Positions 1 to 12,399 of a stretch of DNA of 64,000 bases are shown in pieces; within the stretch, counting starts at the first letter, position 1; every line of letters begins with the position of its first letter. Both the position numbers and the translations under genes were made by a program. The DNA comes from Platanthera guangdongensis (lineage: Eukaryota > Streptophyta > Magnoliopsida > Asparagales > Orchidaceae): assembly GCA_039583875.1 (NCBI GenBank), contig CM077162.1, forward strand, positions 164,546,720 through 164,610,719. The letters are read 5' to 3'. The notes under the pieces were generated by a model. The model ran no database searches. It saw only the letters and a program-made list of their open reading frames with translations, and was not told the origin of the DNA.

Positions 1-2720
1 GGGCAGAGGGGAACATTTTAGAGCTCTTACCTTTATGGAACAGGCCATCCCACTGGGTTGTTGCAGAAGCCAAGCGCCTCCGCCGTCGATAATGGCATCC
101 CGCCGTTCCTCCCGCATTCAGGCCGCCAGAAAGGTCCTCCTCCACTCCTTCTCTCATGTAAAGATCAGAGCAATCACTAGGTCCAAGGTTCGGGCTCAAT
201 TGAACCCGATCCAATTCGGGATTTCCATGGATTTTGGCCGAAAATTCTCTTGTTAGAACCGCCAGAATAGTGCTTTCTGGCGGCCAAGCCGTCGTCTGGC
301 GACGGCCACCACCTCAACGGAGGTGGTGGTGGCGGTGGCCGGCCGGGGAAGTGGCCGGATCGCTGGCGGCAGTGCTTGGAAGTGGCTCCAGGCGGGATGA
401 ATCCTGGCTGTCGGCTCAAGGTGGAAGATGAATGGATCCCGTCCAGTGGTGCTTCAAGATTCGTGCTAATATGATTTTAAACTATGGTATATATACTTTT
501 CTGATTTATTAAATTCCTGTCACAGATTTGGTGTTTAATGGTCTTAATTTTTAAAAATACCTAGGCTCCTTTACTGAAAACGTCACCAACATGAAACTTG
601 TATCCCTGGGTGTCTATTGTATTTTAAAATTTATTTGAACCCATTTGGGTGCATGGTTTGACCAGGGCACCCATTTTGGTGGGACCCACACCTAGGGCTA
701 GGCAGACATTAAACTGAGTGCCCACACTTCATCCTTGGTCCAAATTAATTGAAATTTTGGCAGAGAGTCCATCCTAGCTATATCTAGGGCCTTCCCAAAA
801 TTCAGAATTTTTAGAGACACTTTGCCTAAAGTTTTTATTTGTATTTAATAATGCAAGGGTATTTTCATTAAGTTGTCTAATTACCTCCAAACCCTCCCAA
901 ATTTTGGTGAGTGGTCCCTGACATCAATACCTAGCTCTATACAAAAGGTCAACCCATTTGGATGAGTTTTGTCTAGGGAATCACCAAACCGTAGTTTGGC
1001 CTTAAGGAGGTGTTTTTGATTAAAAGTGCACCATGGGCTTAGGGTGGCCACCTCCACTCAACAGAGGCTGAGGTTTTGGACACTGACTTAGAATAGTCAA
1101 GGTCACCCTCTTAAGGAAAATGGGGTGATTTAGGCTTGATTTACCCTAGGGTTCAACCTCAAACCCTAAGTAGGGACTTTTGGGGGTTGTGAAGGACTTG
1201 GGGGATAATGACCTCGTATGACCTTGAAAACTCAGTAGAATTGAAGGTAGTGTAACCTAAGTCCTCTGAAAGGAATCTTAGAGTACTTGGAAGAAGGTAG
1301 GCACCTCAAAACCCTAACCCTAGTTTTAGGATAGAAGCACATTTTTGTAAATTCAGCCACTAAACCTTATCTAAAGGTTGTGAAACTTGGGTAGAGTAAG
1401 TTTTAGACCATCAAGATCCCCTAGTAATTTTATTAGAATTTTATGCATTATATCACTGGTAATTTATTTGTTAACTATCAAAAGACCCAAAATGGTTTTT
1501 TAATTAATTTGATTATTCTGTTCATTTGAAACTGATGAAATTTGGTCAGAAGATAATCTAGGTCTAAGTGAATATCCCTGAATTTTGTTACAATTTTTGA
1601 TTGAATATATTTAGTACTCCCTTCAATAGTTTCATAAAGGGGCTTTGGTGGTATAAAATTATTTATAGATGTTATATCTGTTGCAAAATCATGCGACTTA
1701 GGTACTGATGATTTCAGGCCAAAACATACTTGTAAGAATTTATTCATAATTTTTAGAGGGTTGTTTACAGTACTTCCTTTAGAAGTTCATAATATTGAGG
1801 TTTTTGATAATTAATATATTCAGGGATTAATACTTGCTGAAAAATTATGAAACTTGGCCAATGATACTTTTAAGGTTGTATCTACATAGTATAATTAATT
1901 TATAATTTTTGGATGGATATTTTTTGTACTTGATTCATAAACAACGGAAGACAATAAATATTGCTAAAATAGTTTTAGTGCCCTTTTAATGATAGAAAAA
2001 TTGTGATACGTCAGATTCACCACATTGAGATAACCTAATAATAATCATAATTTTGTTAGGCATCTTGCATGAGTACTTAGGGTAGTTCATGTTCAAACTG
2101 GTAGCCTTTGGAAGCTTTAAGGAAATTAATTAAATAACAGATAAATTAGGAAAATTATAATTTCCTGGATTAAGTCTATTTGTGTCATGATAAGTCTCCA
2201 GTAAATAAGGTAGGCCATTTGGATGAGTATTTGGATTGTCACCTATCCGGTCCGACATATAGCCTATGATGGTCTGCATTTTGTAAGATGGGTAAATTGT
2301 AATAAGATACGATGGGGCATGGTGTAGGAGTTAGTCATTTTGAATAGATATGGATGAGTTCACCATAGAAGGATAGGAAGGGTTGGTGAGAAGTGGTGCT
2401 GGCTAGAGTTAAGAGGTGCTCGGGTTCGACGAAAGATCGTCTTTCCCGAAGAGAGGAAGGTTAAAAATCACACTAGGTTAGTCTATCGTAACACGAGAAG
2501 GTAATGGGTAACAGAATCAACCAATAATAATAATAAGTACCTTACGAAAGGGAATGCTGGGCGTAATCCCAACATAGTTCCTAGTGCCCCTTGAGAGCCC
2601 TTCACAGGGAATACCAGGGGAAGTCCTGGGTTAACGTAAACTGTATTAACAAGCTGAAAAGAGCAACTTAGTAATTGGGGTTGCACATTTCACAAACACA
2701 GATATCACAAGAAGATAGTT

Positions 2721-2824
2721 GGGAGCTTCGGCTTGGATGGTTAAGAGACGAACATTTTGGTCCGGGGAGCTTCGGCTCGATTGTTTGAGACGGACATTTT
2801 GGTCCGGGGAGCTTCGGCTCGGTT
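2721..2824. repeat. 42-44 bp minisatellite inside the G1 5' LTR
   Basis: Units begin with GGGAGCTTCGGCT at 2721, 2765 and 2807 and contain GACATTTTGGTCCGG, giving about 2.5 copies. The same array occurs in the 3' LTR at about 10607-10710, so it predates insertion of this copy. Confidence 0.9.
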
Positions 2825-3237
2825 TTGAATACGATAAATTTGCATGTGCATGAAAGGAAATAAATTAAGGTGGTCGGTCATCGGTATTGGAGTGTCGATA
2901 CATCGATGCCAGTACGTTGACTCGACAAGTGTGGCTAGCACTTCGCCAACAGAAGTCCGGTGCGCCAGCCGGGAAGAGTATGCAGGAGTCCGCTTCGTGC
3001 ACCAAGCGTTGAGGCGTACGATAAGTCTGACCGGTAGTGCTTTACTGGTTTAGAGGTGGGCGAGGCCCAACCCACCGCTTCCGTATGCCACTACGGAGGT
3101 ATCCTGGGAGGTTACAGCTCTAGAAAGGGGGAACTAAAGGTCTGTGTGCACAGACTCGGGTGTGTGTGTTGCACTTGCATGTTCCATCATACTCACTTGC
3201 ATGTCATAGCATAACTGATTCATTTAACCCCTGACAC

Positions 3238-3273
3238 CTAATGTATAAGTGGAATGGGATGCTTATACATTAG
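3238..3273. repeat. Perfect 12-bp inverted repeat in the G1 LTR
   Basis: CTAATGTATAAG (3238-3249) is followed after 12 bases by its exact reverse complement CTTATACATTAG (3262-3273). The same arms occur in the 3' LTR at 11124-11135 and 11148-11159. A weaker related dyad (CGTATAAA / TTTATACG) lies on the other side of the AT microsatellite, within what looks like a diverged duplicate of the same 100-bp segment. Confidence 0.85.
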
Positions 3274-3338
3274 GACTTGCAAAATGACCCCTTGGTCTAT
3301 AAGCTTGTGTGCTCAAGTTTATAAATTAAGGTCAATTT

Positions 3339-3454
<116 letters not shown>

Positions 3455-4193
3455 CTGTTTGATAACCGACACCCCAACGTATAAATTGGTATGAGACTCT
3501 TTATACGATGGGAGCCTTGCAGAAGACCCCTTGGCTTATGTGTTCTCACATAAGTGAAGGTTACTTTTCATATTTCATCTTATTGTCAATATTTACTATA
3601 GAATTGCTAGTATAGGTCCGCTGCCATCTGTTTTTGATTATTCTCCACCTTCAAGTCCTCCCCTTTCTTCCTCTCCGCTCGGTGCCTAGGAGCCATGGGG
3701 GAAGGGGTGGGGGATGATAGGGCTTAGTCTTTTAGACTAACGGTTTTCGAACCGTATCATTTAGGGGATCGTGGAGCCCGGTATGGAGGAGCAGCCCCAG
3801 AGATCGGTGCGCTTGGAGATGGGGCAGTCTAGCTCCGGAGTTCATACAGCCGGGACCGTGAGCCTCTACCTTGAGTAGATGTTCTGTTTTTTGCTTCCGC
3901 ATGAGTGATTTGTAGTGAGGACATGATGTACCGGGCATAAGCCCGTATTTTAGTACTCTGATTTATTATTCTGTGGACACTCCCATCGTGGAGATTATCT
4001 ATATGATATGTGATTTTCTGTGGACTGCTTGTTTGCATTTACTTTGGTGTGCTACTTTTTTGTGATCGAATTGGCCGACAGAATTGGCGCTTTGTGGTGA
4101 TGACCCTTCAGGGCGTGAAGGAGTCATTGCAAAATGGAGGTTCTAGGCCTAAGACCCCGGTGTTGAAAAAGAAAAAAAAGGGGGTCTTACAAG

Positions 4194-4204
4194 TGGTATC
4201 AGAG
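4194..4204 (+). other. G1 primer-binding site
   Basis: TGGTATCAGAG begins two bases after the LTR end and matches the 3' end complement of plant initiator tRNA-Met, the usual primer of plant LTR retrotransposons. It fixes the LTR boundary and the plus orientation of G1. Confidence 0.93.
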
Positions 4205-5138
4205 AAAACCTCGATCGAAAAGTAACAGTCCATAACCCCGGGGTCACCCCCGCGCGAGTTTAGTTTGGGGACAAACTAAGCAGTGGAAGCAGTGGCGTGC
4301 TCATAAGGGGAATCACATGTAAAGTCCACCTTTTCATTATTTCCACTTGTTCATCAGCTAGCAATTGGAATTTTTGTTTTTAGCCTGCGGCAAACCCTGC
4401 CCCCAGCAGGGAGCACCTCCGGCTGCGAAAATCCCATCTTATAATTCTCTAGTTAACGAGTTAGACTCAACCCACTAGGATACATGCCTAACCACGATAA
4501 CTTAGAATGTGCCCTAGTCTAAATAGACTTTGGGTATGAACTTGGTTAAGCTAAGGAGATACCTAAAAAGAATAAAGGAGGAGTATAACACGAGAATGGT
4601 TACCTAAGCCATAAACTCAGGTAGCCCTACGGGCCCTATCAAGGATTACTCAAACCGGAAGGACTGCTTTAAGGAGAATTGATACCAATAATCCATTAGC
4701 AGAATGGTAGAAGACACATAGTCTCAACCCTCGTAGCAGTAACAAGATTACCTGGAGACAACCACCATGACAAGCACTGAAGGTCGGATAGGAATTCAAG
4801 TTCGGGAGAGACCCAGTTGGGATTGGAAACATTTTGACCCGGATAAGGTTGTCGTAAATATGACTCGGAGGGTTTAAAGTATGGAGTATATCAACAGATT
4901 CATGTTGGAACCCTAAGTCAAAGATTGATGCCCTAGGGATTGTGCACCCAGCTAGGATGTATATAACATGGTAATATCAAAGAAACACAGCCCAAGGAAG
5001 GTAGAGGCTTATCTTTTGTTTATTGGGGGCTTATCTTTCGTTTATTGGACAAATTAGTTTCTGACTTGGGTTTCGCTTAGATCTCATCTAGAAACGTTTG
5101 CGTCGTAAATATAGTGAAATGGACGTAAACCGTGTTCG
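4205..5138 (+). other. G1 leader and deleted gag/pol region, no recognisable coding
   Basis: This stretch lies where gag and the first half of pol would be expected. I see no zinc knuckle, protease or reverse transcriptase motif on either strand. Segments near 4990-5110 resemble 6330-6450 (shared GTAGAGG, ATCTTTTGTTTATTGGG), so internal duplication or rearrangement has occurred. Only non-coding remnant is supported. Confidence 0.6.
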
Positions 5139-5447
5139 GTGCTACTCGGGCGTATTCGTAGGGATAAGAATCTGATTGCGAAGTGGAGATTTTATAGAGT
5201 CGTTATCTACCCGTACAAACGAGAAATTAATCATCAGAAGTTTGGTGTATCTCGGAACGTGTATCTCCCTGGAGTGAAGAAGGGCGTCATGGATTTTGTG
5301 ATGTACGGTGAGGTCCGTCGCCCGATGAAGGTTAAGTGCAAGAACTTTTGGGAAACTATTACAGTCATTGCCCGCTTACAGTGGAAGTTCGAGGATATAA
5401 TTAGGGATTTTCATACACAAGATTCCTCATCCGCACTCCGGACATAA
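5139..5447 (+). pseudogene. G1 integrase fragment (core start), degenerate
   Basis: The reading frame contains QWKFEDIIRDF, which corresponds to the start of the chromovirus integrase core (typically EWKWE-I-MDF). The N-terminal zinc-binding part is not recognisable and the catalytic domain is broken off shortly afterwards. It belongs with the C-terminal fragment at 5640-6285. All other pol domains (protease, RT, RNase H) are missing, so G1 could only have moved with enzymes supplied in trans. Confidence 0.65.
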
Positions 5448-5639
5448 TTATAATTGGAACATCAATGATAGACTAGCCGAGATATCTAGGGTCACCCTGA
5501 CCCGAAAGAAAACTCCCGTAGGTGTTTCATAAATTTTGTGAGTACTTGTTCATTATCATGGTGTGCTCAAGATGATCGTGTTGAATTAGGATGGATAGTG
5601 AACGTCCAACGAGAGAAGATCAGTACGGGCTTACCTGGG

Positions 5640-6285
5640 ATCTCGGTCGACATTCAACACAACTCTCCACCCTTGTACGGAAGGAGATGTAGGACTCCAC
5701 TTTCATGGATTCAGGACGAGGATCCGAAGGTGTTGGGATCGGATTTTATCGAAGACACCGAGGCTCAGGTGAGACTGATATGGGACAGGATGCTGGAAGC
5801 ACAGAGCCGACAGGCTAAGTACTGCGAAGCCTGACACCGTCAGGTAGAGTTTCAGCTGGGGGACCGAGTGTTTCTGAAGATCCGATACATGCATAGAGTT
5901 TCACAGGTGCGTGGTCGGAAGAAGAAGCTCAGCCCTAGGTATGTGGACCCTTGCAGGATCCTGGAGCGGATCGAACCCCTAGCTTACAGGCTGGAGTTGC
6001 CACCAGAGCTAGCAGCCTTGCATGATGTGTTCCATATTTCCTCGCTCAGGAGGGCTCTACCACACCCGGAGCAGTAGATTTCGACAACAGATGGACCGGT
6101 AGCTTCAGACCGGTCAGTTCGCTTAGAGCCGGTTCAGATCGACGATAGAGGAGTACGAATCTTGCGTCGCAAGAAGGTTCCGTTAGTCAAATTTCTGTGG
6201 AGGAACCACGACCAGGAGGAGCATACCTGGGAACCGCAGGACTTGATGTGACAAAAGTACCCAGAGCTGTTCAGTCAGGTATACC
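5640..6285 (+). pseudogene. G1 integrase C-terminus plus chromodomain-like tail, with stops
   Basis: Translated segments contain YGRRCRTPLSW, KKLSPRYVDPCRILERI, YRLELPPELAALHDVFHIS and, further on, VPLVKFLWRNHDQEEHTWEP. These are the classic chromovirus integrase C-terminal block (GPF-I--RIG-VAYRL-LP----HNVFH) followed by a chromodomain-like segment. In-frame stops occur at the TGA near 5832-5834, the TAG near 6075 and a TGA near 6248. In intact relatives the chromodomain directs integration into heterochromatin. Here it is a non-functional remnant, and the only well-preserved coding part of G1. Confidence 0.82.
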
Positions 6286-6511
6286 TCACAACCCCTCAAG
6301 AGGTTTAATTTATTTTCCTGCTTTAAACTAGTAGGGCTGCTCTAGGAAGAGTAGAGGATAATCTTTTGTTTATTGGGATCTTGGATTGCCAATTGGGCGA
6401 ATTGGTCATAGATTTAGGTTTCCCTTTAAACCTAATTTAGCAAACATGTCGTCGTGATGGGATGTTACAAGTTTCTTTTCTTCGGTAGAAATTCCCGTAG
6501 GTTTAATCATG

Positions 6512-6527
6512 ATTTCGGGGACGAAAT
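6512..6527. other. Pre-PPT palindrome ATTTCGGGGACGAAAT (G1)
   Basis: Inverted repeat ATTTCG / CGAAAT around GGGA, 22 bases before the 3' LTR. The same element occurs in G2 (16721-16737) at the equivalent place, so it is a shared cis element of these chromoviruses. No good purine tract is left in front of the G1 LTR. Confidence 0.8.
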
Positions 6528-6779
6528 CTTTGTTTTATTTATTGGGATTTGTAACATCCCATTTCCAACTAGACCCCTAAAAGTAGTTTTGGCCATGACT
6601 AGGTCATGACAAAACCCTAGAAAGCTCAAGAAGACCAAGTGAGCTTAGACATGAAGTTGGAAATCATCATCGTCTGAAAATAGTAGGATTCTAAACAATA
6701 GTTTAGGAGGACCATGCGGCTACACCTTGACCCCAAGACCCTACCACAACACCCCCAAACATTTTGGGAGGCTCATTAG

Positions 6780-7470
6780 AGCCATAAGGACCCATTGGGG
6801 TCAATCAAAGTGACTCAGTTGACCCAAGTCAACCCTAACCCTAAATGGGTCAAACTAGCCTACTTAGGGTCAATTGACCTTCCCCTAGCCAAGTGGACCC
6901 CACCCATGCCCTCCTGACCCTAAAGTGAGGTCAATGGGTCACCAAGGACACATTGGGTTCAGCCCTAGAGATCAAGTTGACCAAGTCAACTTAGGCCCCT
7001 CATCTGGTCAAAGTACCCTTACTAAGGGTATGTGACCTCCAAATTGCAAGGTAACCCTACATAACCCTTCCTAGACCTCAGGGGAAGCCATGGGGTCACC
7101 AAGGACCCCTTGGGGTCAACCCAAATGGTCATGTTGACCCAAGTCAACTCTAACCCCTAATTTGGTCAAAGTGCCCTAACTAAGGGTCAAGTGACCACCA
7201 AGGTGCCCAGCCAACCTTACTCAGGGCTTACTAAACCTAAAGTGAGGTCAATGGGTCACTAGGGATCCATTGGAGTCAAACCTAGTGGCTAAGTTGACCC
7301 AAGTCAACTCAAGCCCAAAAGTGGTCAAAGTGCCCTTACCAAGGGTCAAGTGACCTCCAAGGTGGCAAGTTAACCATACCTAACCCTACATAGACCTTAG
7401 GGGGGGCCAATGGGTCACCAAGGACACAATGGGGTCAACCCAAATGATCAAATTGACCTAAGTCAACCCT
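6780..7470. repeat. Tandem array of about 158-bp units in the G1 3' LTR
   Basis: Five units are marked by GTTGACCCAAGTCAAC or close variants starting at 6818, 6976, 7133, 7293 and 7452, spaced 158, 157, 160 and 159 bp. Each unit also carries GGTCAATGGGTCACCAAGGA-like and AAGTGCCCTTACTAAGGGTC-like blocks. The marker is an inverted repeat (GTTGAC / GTCAAC). TTGAC with a following pyrimidine is the W-box core bound by WRKY factors. The equivalent part of the 5' LTR is outside the window. Confidence 0.9.
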
Positions 7471-10400
7471 AGCCTAAGCCAAGTCAAACCTAGCCCAAAT
7501 GGGCTAACCCAAGCTCAAGCCATTTTTCCCTTAGGCTAACATCACTTTTCATATCTTTTTTATGATTAAGTGGGCAGCACATATCCTATGGAGTTGACCA
7601 GTCAACATGGGTGACTAGGAGAGAGAAAGGAGCTTCCTTTCATGATAATGGTGGAGAGAGAGTTGGGGGAGAAGAAAGGATGGGTGTGAACCGGCCAAAG
7701 GAGGTCAACAGCCACCCTTTATGGCTGCAATCAACTCCTCTAGGGAATAGGAGTTGATTCTAGCCGTTTCCCGGCCACCAAGTGGTAGATTTCCCCCCCC
7801 CACTCAACCCGAGCCACACTATAATGGTGCTTGATGGGCATTGAAGAACCAGCCGCCCCCTCCCCAATTGTCCATTTAAACATCATCAGTGGGCAGAGGG
7901 GAACATTTTCGAGCTCTTACCTGGAGGGAATAAGCCGTACCACTGTGTTGTTGCAGAAGCCGAGCGCCGCCGCCGTCGACAATGGCATCCCGCCGTTCCT
8001 CCCGCATTCAGGCCGCTAGAAAGGTCCTCCTCCTCTCCTTCTCTCATGTATAGATCATAGCAATCCCTAGGTCCAAGGTTCGAGCTCAATTGAGCCCGAT
8101 CCAATTCAGGATTTCCATGGATTTTGGCCGAAAATTCTCTTGCTAGAACCGCCGGAATAGTGCTTTCCGGCGGCCAAGCCGCCGTCTGGCGACGGCCACC
8201 ACCTCAACGGAGGTGGTGGTGGCGGTGGCCGACCGGGGAAGTGGCCGGATCGCCGGCGGCAGCGCTTGGAAGTGGCTCCAGGTGGGATGAATCCTGGCTA
8301 TCGGCTCAAGGTGGAAGATGAATGGATCCCATCCAGTGGTGCTTCAAGATTCGTGCTAATATGATGATTTTAAACTATGGTATATACTTTTCTGATTTAT
8401 TAAAATCCTATCACAGATTTGGTGTTTAATAGTCTTAATTTTTAAAAATACCTAGACTCCTTTACTGAAAAAGTCACCAACATGAAACTTGTAGCCCTAG
8501 GTGTCTGTTTTATTGTAAAATTTATTTGAACCCATTTGGGTGCTTGGTTTGACCAGGGAACCCATTTTGGTGGGACTTACACCTAGGGCTAGGCAAACAT
8601 TAAACTGAGTACCCACACTTCATCCTTGGTAGAAATTAATTGAAATTTTGGCAGGGAGTCCACCCTAGCTATATCTAGGGCTGCCCAAAATTCAGAATTT
8701 TTAGAGACACTTTGCCTAAAGTGTTTACTTTTATTTAATAATTCTAGGGTATTTTAATTAAGTGGTCTAATGACCTCCCAACCCTCCCAAATTTTGGTGA
8801 GAGGTCCCTGGCATCAATACCTACCTCTGTACAAAATTTCAACCAATTTGGATTGGTTTTGGCTAGGGAATCACCAAACCCTTGTTTGGCCTTAAGGAGG
8901 TGTTTTTGATTAAAAGTTCACCATGGGCTTAGGGTGGCCACCTCCCCTCAATAGAGGCTGAGGTTTTGGACAATGACTTAGAATGGTCAAGGTCACCCTC
9001 TTAAGGAAAATGTGGTGATTTAGGCTTGATTTACCCTAGGGTTCAACCTCAAACCCTAAGGAGGGACTTTTGGGGGGTGTGAAGGACTTGGGGGCTAATG
9101 CCCTTGTATGACCTTGAAACCTCAGTAGAATTGAAGGTAGTGTAACCTAAGTCCTCGGGACGGAATCTTAGAGTACTTGGAGGAAGGTAGGCACCTCAAA
9201 ATCCTAACCCTAGTTTTAGGATAGAAGCATAATTTTGTAAATTCAGCCACTAAACCTTATCTAAAGGTTGTGAAACTTGGGTAGAGTAAGTTTTAGACCA
9301 TCTAGATCCCCTAGTAATTTTATTAGAATTTTATGGATTATATCACTGCTACTTTATTTGTTAACTATCAAAAGGCCCAAAATGGTGTTTTAATTAATTT
9401 GATTATTCTGTTCATTTGAAACTGATGAAATTTGGCCCGAAGATAATCTAGGTCTAAGTGAATATCCCTGAATTTTGTTATAATTTTTAATTGATTATAT
9501 TTAGTACTCCCTTCACTAGTTTCAAAAAGGGGCTTCGGTGGTATAAAATTATTTATAGATGTTATAACTGTTGAAAAATCATGAGACTTAGGTACTGATG
9601 ATTTTAGGCGAAAATATACTTGTAAGAATTTATTCATAATTTTTAGAGGGTTGTTTACAGTACTTCCTTTACAGGTTCATAATATTGTGGTTTTTGATAA
9701 TTAATTTATTCAGGGATTAATACTTGCTGCAAAATTATGAAACTTGGCCAATGATACTTTTATGGTTGTATCTACATAGTATAATTAATTTATAATTTTG
9801 GATGGATATTTTCGGTACTTGATTCATAAACAACGGAAGATAGTAAATATTGCTAAAATAGTTTTAGTTCTCTTTTAATGATAGAAAATTTGTGATACTT
9901 GGGATTCACCACATTGAGATAAACTAATAATTATCATAATTTTGTTAGGCATCTTGCATGAGTACTTAGGGTAGTTCTTGTTCAAACTGGTAGCCTTTGG
10001 AAGCTTTAAGTAAATTAATTAAATAACAGATAAATTAGGAAAATTATAATTTCCTGGATTTAGTCTATTTGTGTCATGATAAGTCTCCAGTAAATAAGGT
10101 AGGCCATTTAGATGAGTATTTGGATTATCACCTATCTGGTCTGACATATAACCTATGATGGTCTGCATTTGGCAAGATGGGTAAATTGCAATAAAATATG
10201 AAGGGGCATGGTGTAGGAGTTAGTCATTTTGAATAGATATGGATGAGTTCACCATAGAAGGATAGGAAGGGCTGGTGAGAAGTGGTGTTGGCTAGAGTTA
10301 AGAGGTGCTCGGGTTCGACGAAAGATCGTCTTTCCTGAAGAGAGGAAGGTTAAAAATCACACTAGATTAGTCTATCGTAACACGAGAAGGTAATGGGTAA

Positions 10401-10606
10401 GAGAATCAACCAATAATAATAAGTACCTTGCGAAAGGGAACGCTGGGCGTAATCCCAACATAGTTCCTAGTGCCCCTTGAGAGCCCTTCAAAGGGAATAC
10501 CGGGGGCAGTCCTGGGTTAACGTAAACTATATTAACAAGCTGAAAAGAACAACTTAGTAATTAGGGTTGCATATTTCACAAACACAGATAGAACAAGAAG
10601 ATAGTT

Positions 10607-10710
10607 GGGAGCTTCGGCTTGGATGGTTAAGAGACGGACGTTTTGGTTCGGGGAGCTTCGGCTCGATTATTTGAGACGGACATTTTGGTCCGTGGAGCTT
10701 CGGCTCGGTT
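10607..10710. repeat. 42-44 bp minisatellite, 3' LTR copy
   Basis: Same GGGAGCTTCGGCT units as at 2721-2824, with a few substitutions. Confidence 0.88.
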
Positions 10711-11224
10711 TTGAATACGATAAATTTGCATATGCATGAAAGGAAAGAAATTAAGGTGGTGGGTCATTGGTATTGGAGTGTCGATGCACCGATGCCAGTA
10801 CGTTGACTCGGCAAGTGTGGCTAGCACTTCGCCAACAGAAGTCCGGTACGCCAGCCGGCAAGAGTACACAGGAGTCCGCTTCGTGCACCAAGCGTTGAGG
10901 CGTATGATAGGTCTGACCGGTAGTGCTTTACTGGTTTAGAGGTGGGAGAGGCCCAACCCACCGCCTTCGTCTGCCACTACGGAGGTATCCTGGGAGGTTA
11001 CAGCTCCAGAAAGGGGGAACTAAAGGTCTGTGTGCACAGAGTCGGGTGTGTGTGTTGCACTTGCATGTTACATCATACCCACTTGCATGTCATAGCATAA
11101 CCGATTCATTTAACTCCTGACACCTAATGTATAAGTGGAATGAGACGCTTATACATTAGGACTTGAAAAACGACCCCTTGGTCTATAAGCTTGTGTGGAC
11201 AAGTTTATAAATTAAGGTCAATTT

Positions 11225-11226
<2 letters not shown>

Positions 11227-11310
<84 letters not shown>
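11227..11310. repeat. (AT)42 microsatellite in the G1 3' LTR
   Basis: 84 bases of AT, homologous to the 112-base tract at 3341-3452. Confidence 0.98.
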
Positions 11311-11312
<2 letters not shown>

Positions 11313-12051
11313 TATTTGATAACCGACACGCCAACGTATAAATTGGTATGGGACTCTTTATACGATGGGAGCCTTGCAGAAGACCCCTTGGCTTATGTGT
11401 TCTCATATAAGTGAAGGTTACTTTTCATATTTCATCTTATTGTCAATATTTATTATAGAATTGCTAGTATAGGTCCGCTGCCATCTGTTTTTGATTACTC
11501 TCCACCTTCAAGTCCTCCCCTTTCTTCCTCTCCACTCGGTGCCTAGGAGCCATGGGGGAAGGGGTGGGGGATGATAGGGCTTAGTCTTTTAGACTAATGG
11601 TTTTCGAACCGCATCATTTAGGGGATCGTGGAGCCCAACATGGAGGAGCAGCCCCAGAGACTGGTGCGCTTGGAGATGGGGCAGTCTAGCTTCGGAGTTC
11701 ATACAGCCGGGACCGTGAGTCTCGACCTTGAGTAGATGTTCTATTTTTTTGCTTCCGCATGAGTGATTTGTAGTGAGGACATGATGTACCGGGCATAAGC
11801 CTGTATTTTATTACTCTGATTTATTATTCTGTGGACACTCCATTCGTGGAGATTATCTATATGATATGTGATTTTCTGTGAACTGCTAGTTTGCATTTAC
11901 TTTGTTTTGCTACTTTTCTGTGATCGAATTGGCCGGCAGAATCGACGCTTTGTGGTGATGACCCTTCAGGGCGTGAAGGAGTCACCGCAAAACGGCGGTT
12001 CTGGGCCTAAGACCCCGGTGTTGAAAAAGAAAAATAAAAGGGGGTCTTACA

Positions 12052-12123
12052 GTCTGTGGTATATGGCATGGGGCCCTGACCGGACCTTCTGTTAGATCTC
12101 ATGTGACGGATGGGGGTGTTACA
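12052..12123 (+). repeat. Last 72 bp of the G2 5' LTR, cut off by G1
   Basis: From GTCTGTGGTATATGG to GGATGGGGGTGTTACA this stretch matches the end of the G2 3' LTR (about 18888-18960). The rest of the G2 5' LTR must lie left of G1, outside the window, so G1 inserted into an already present G2. Confidence 0.9.
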
Positions 12124-12126
12124 TTT

Positions 12127-12137
12127 TGGGATCAGAC
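12127..12137 (+). other. G2 primer-binding site, degenerate
   Basis: TGGGATCAGAC, four bases after the LTR end, is a mutated form of TGGTATCAGAG (tRNA-Met type). Confidence 0.65.
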
Positions 12138-12399
12138 TATGGCTTTGGTCTTTCTTATTTGAATTTGTGGACAAATTCTTTTAAGGGGTGGTGAACACAT
12201 GTATGTGAGTCATCGTTATAACATAAAAAGATTCCATGAATGTCCACTTAGGAATGAAAATACACTTGTTTAAGGAACCTGAGCGTTCCATTGATTGCTT
12301 TTTTGCAATTTGTGTGTCGCCTAATTAAGTATTTTTACAACTATAGGTGACTAGGAGCGGTGCGCGGCAGTTGCAATGGAAACATTTTGCGGAGAGTAG

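Larger units (their letters stand above)
6550..12051 (+). repeat. Complete 3' LTR of G1 (5.5 kb)
   Basis: It begins TGTAACATCCC at 6550 and ends GGGTCTTACA at 12051; the ends form a short inverted repeat (TGTAA/TTACA) as LTRs do. From about 7890 it matches window positions 1-4191. It is followed directly by a G2 LTR tail, so G1 is nested in G2. The unusually long LTR (over twice the length of the internal region) holds a 158-bp tandem array, a minisatellite and an AT tract. The G1 TSD cannot be tested because the left end is outside the window. Confidence 0.95.

Noticed and set aside
234..431. ORF of 65 codons repeated at 8124-8321
   Set aside because: It is a GC-rich patch of the G1 LTR in two copies; low complexity (Trp/Arg/Pro from GGTGG repeats) and no conserved start context or domain.
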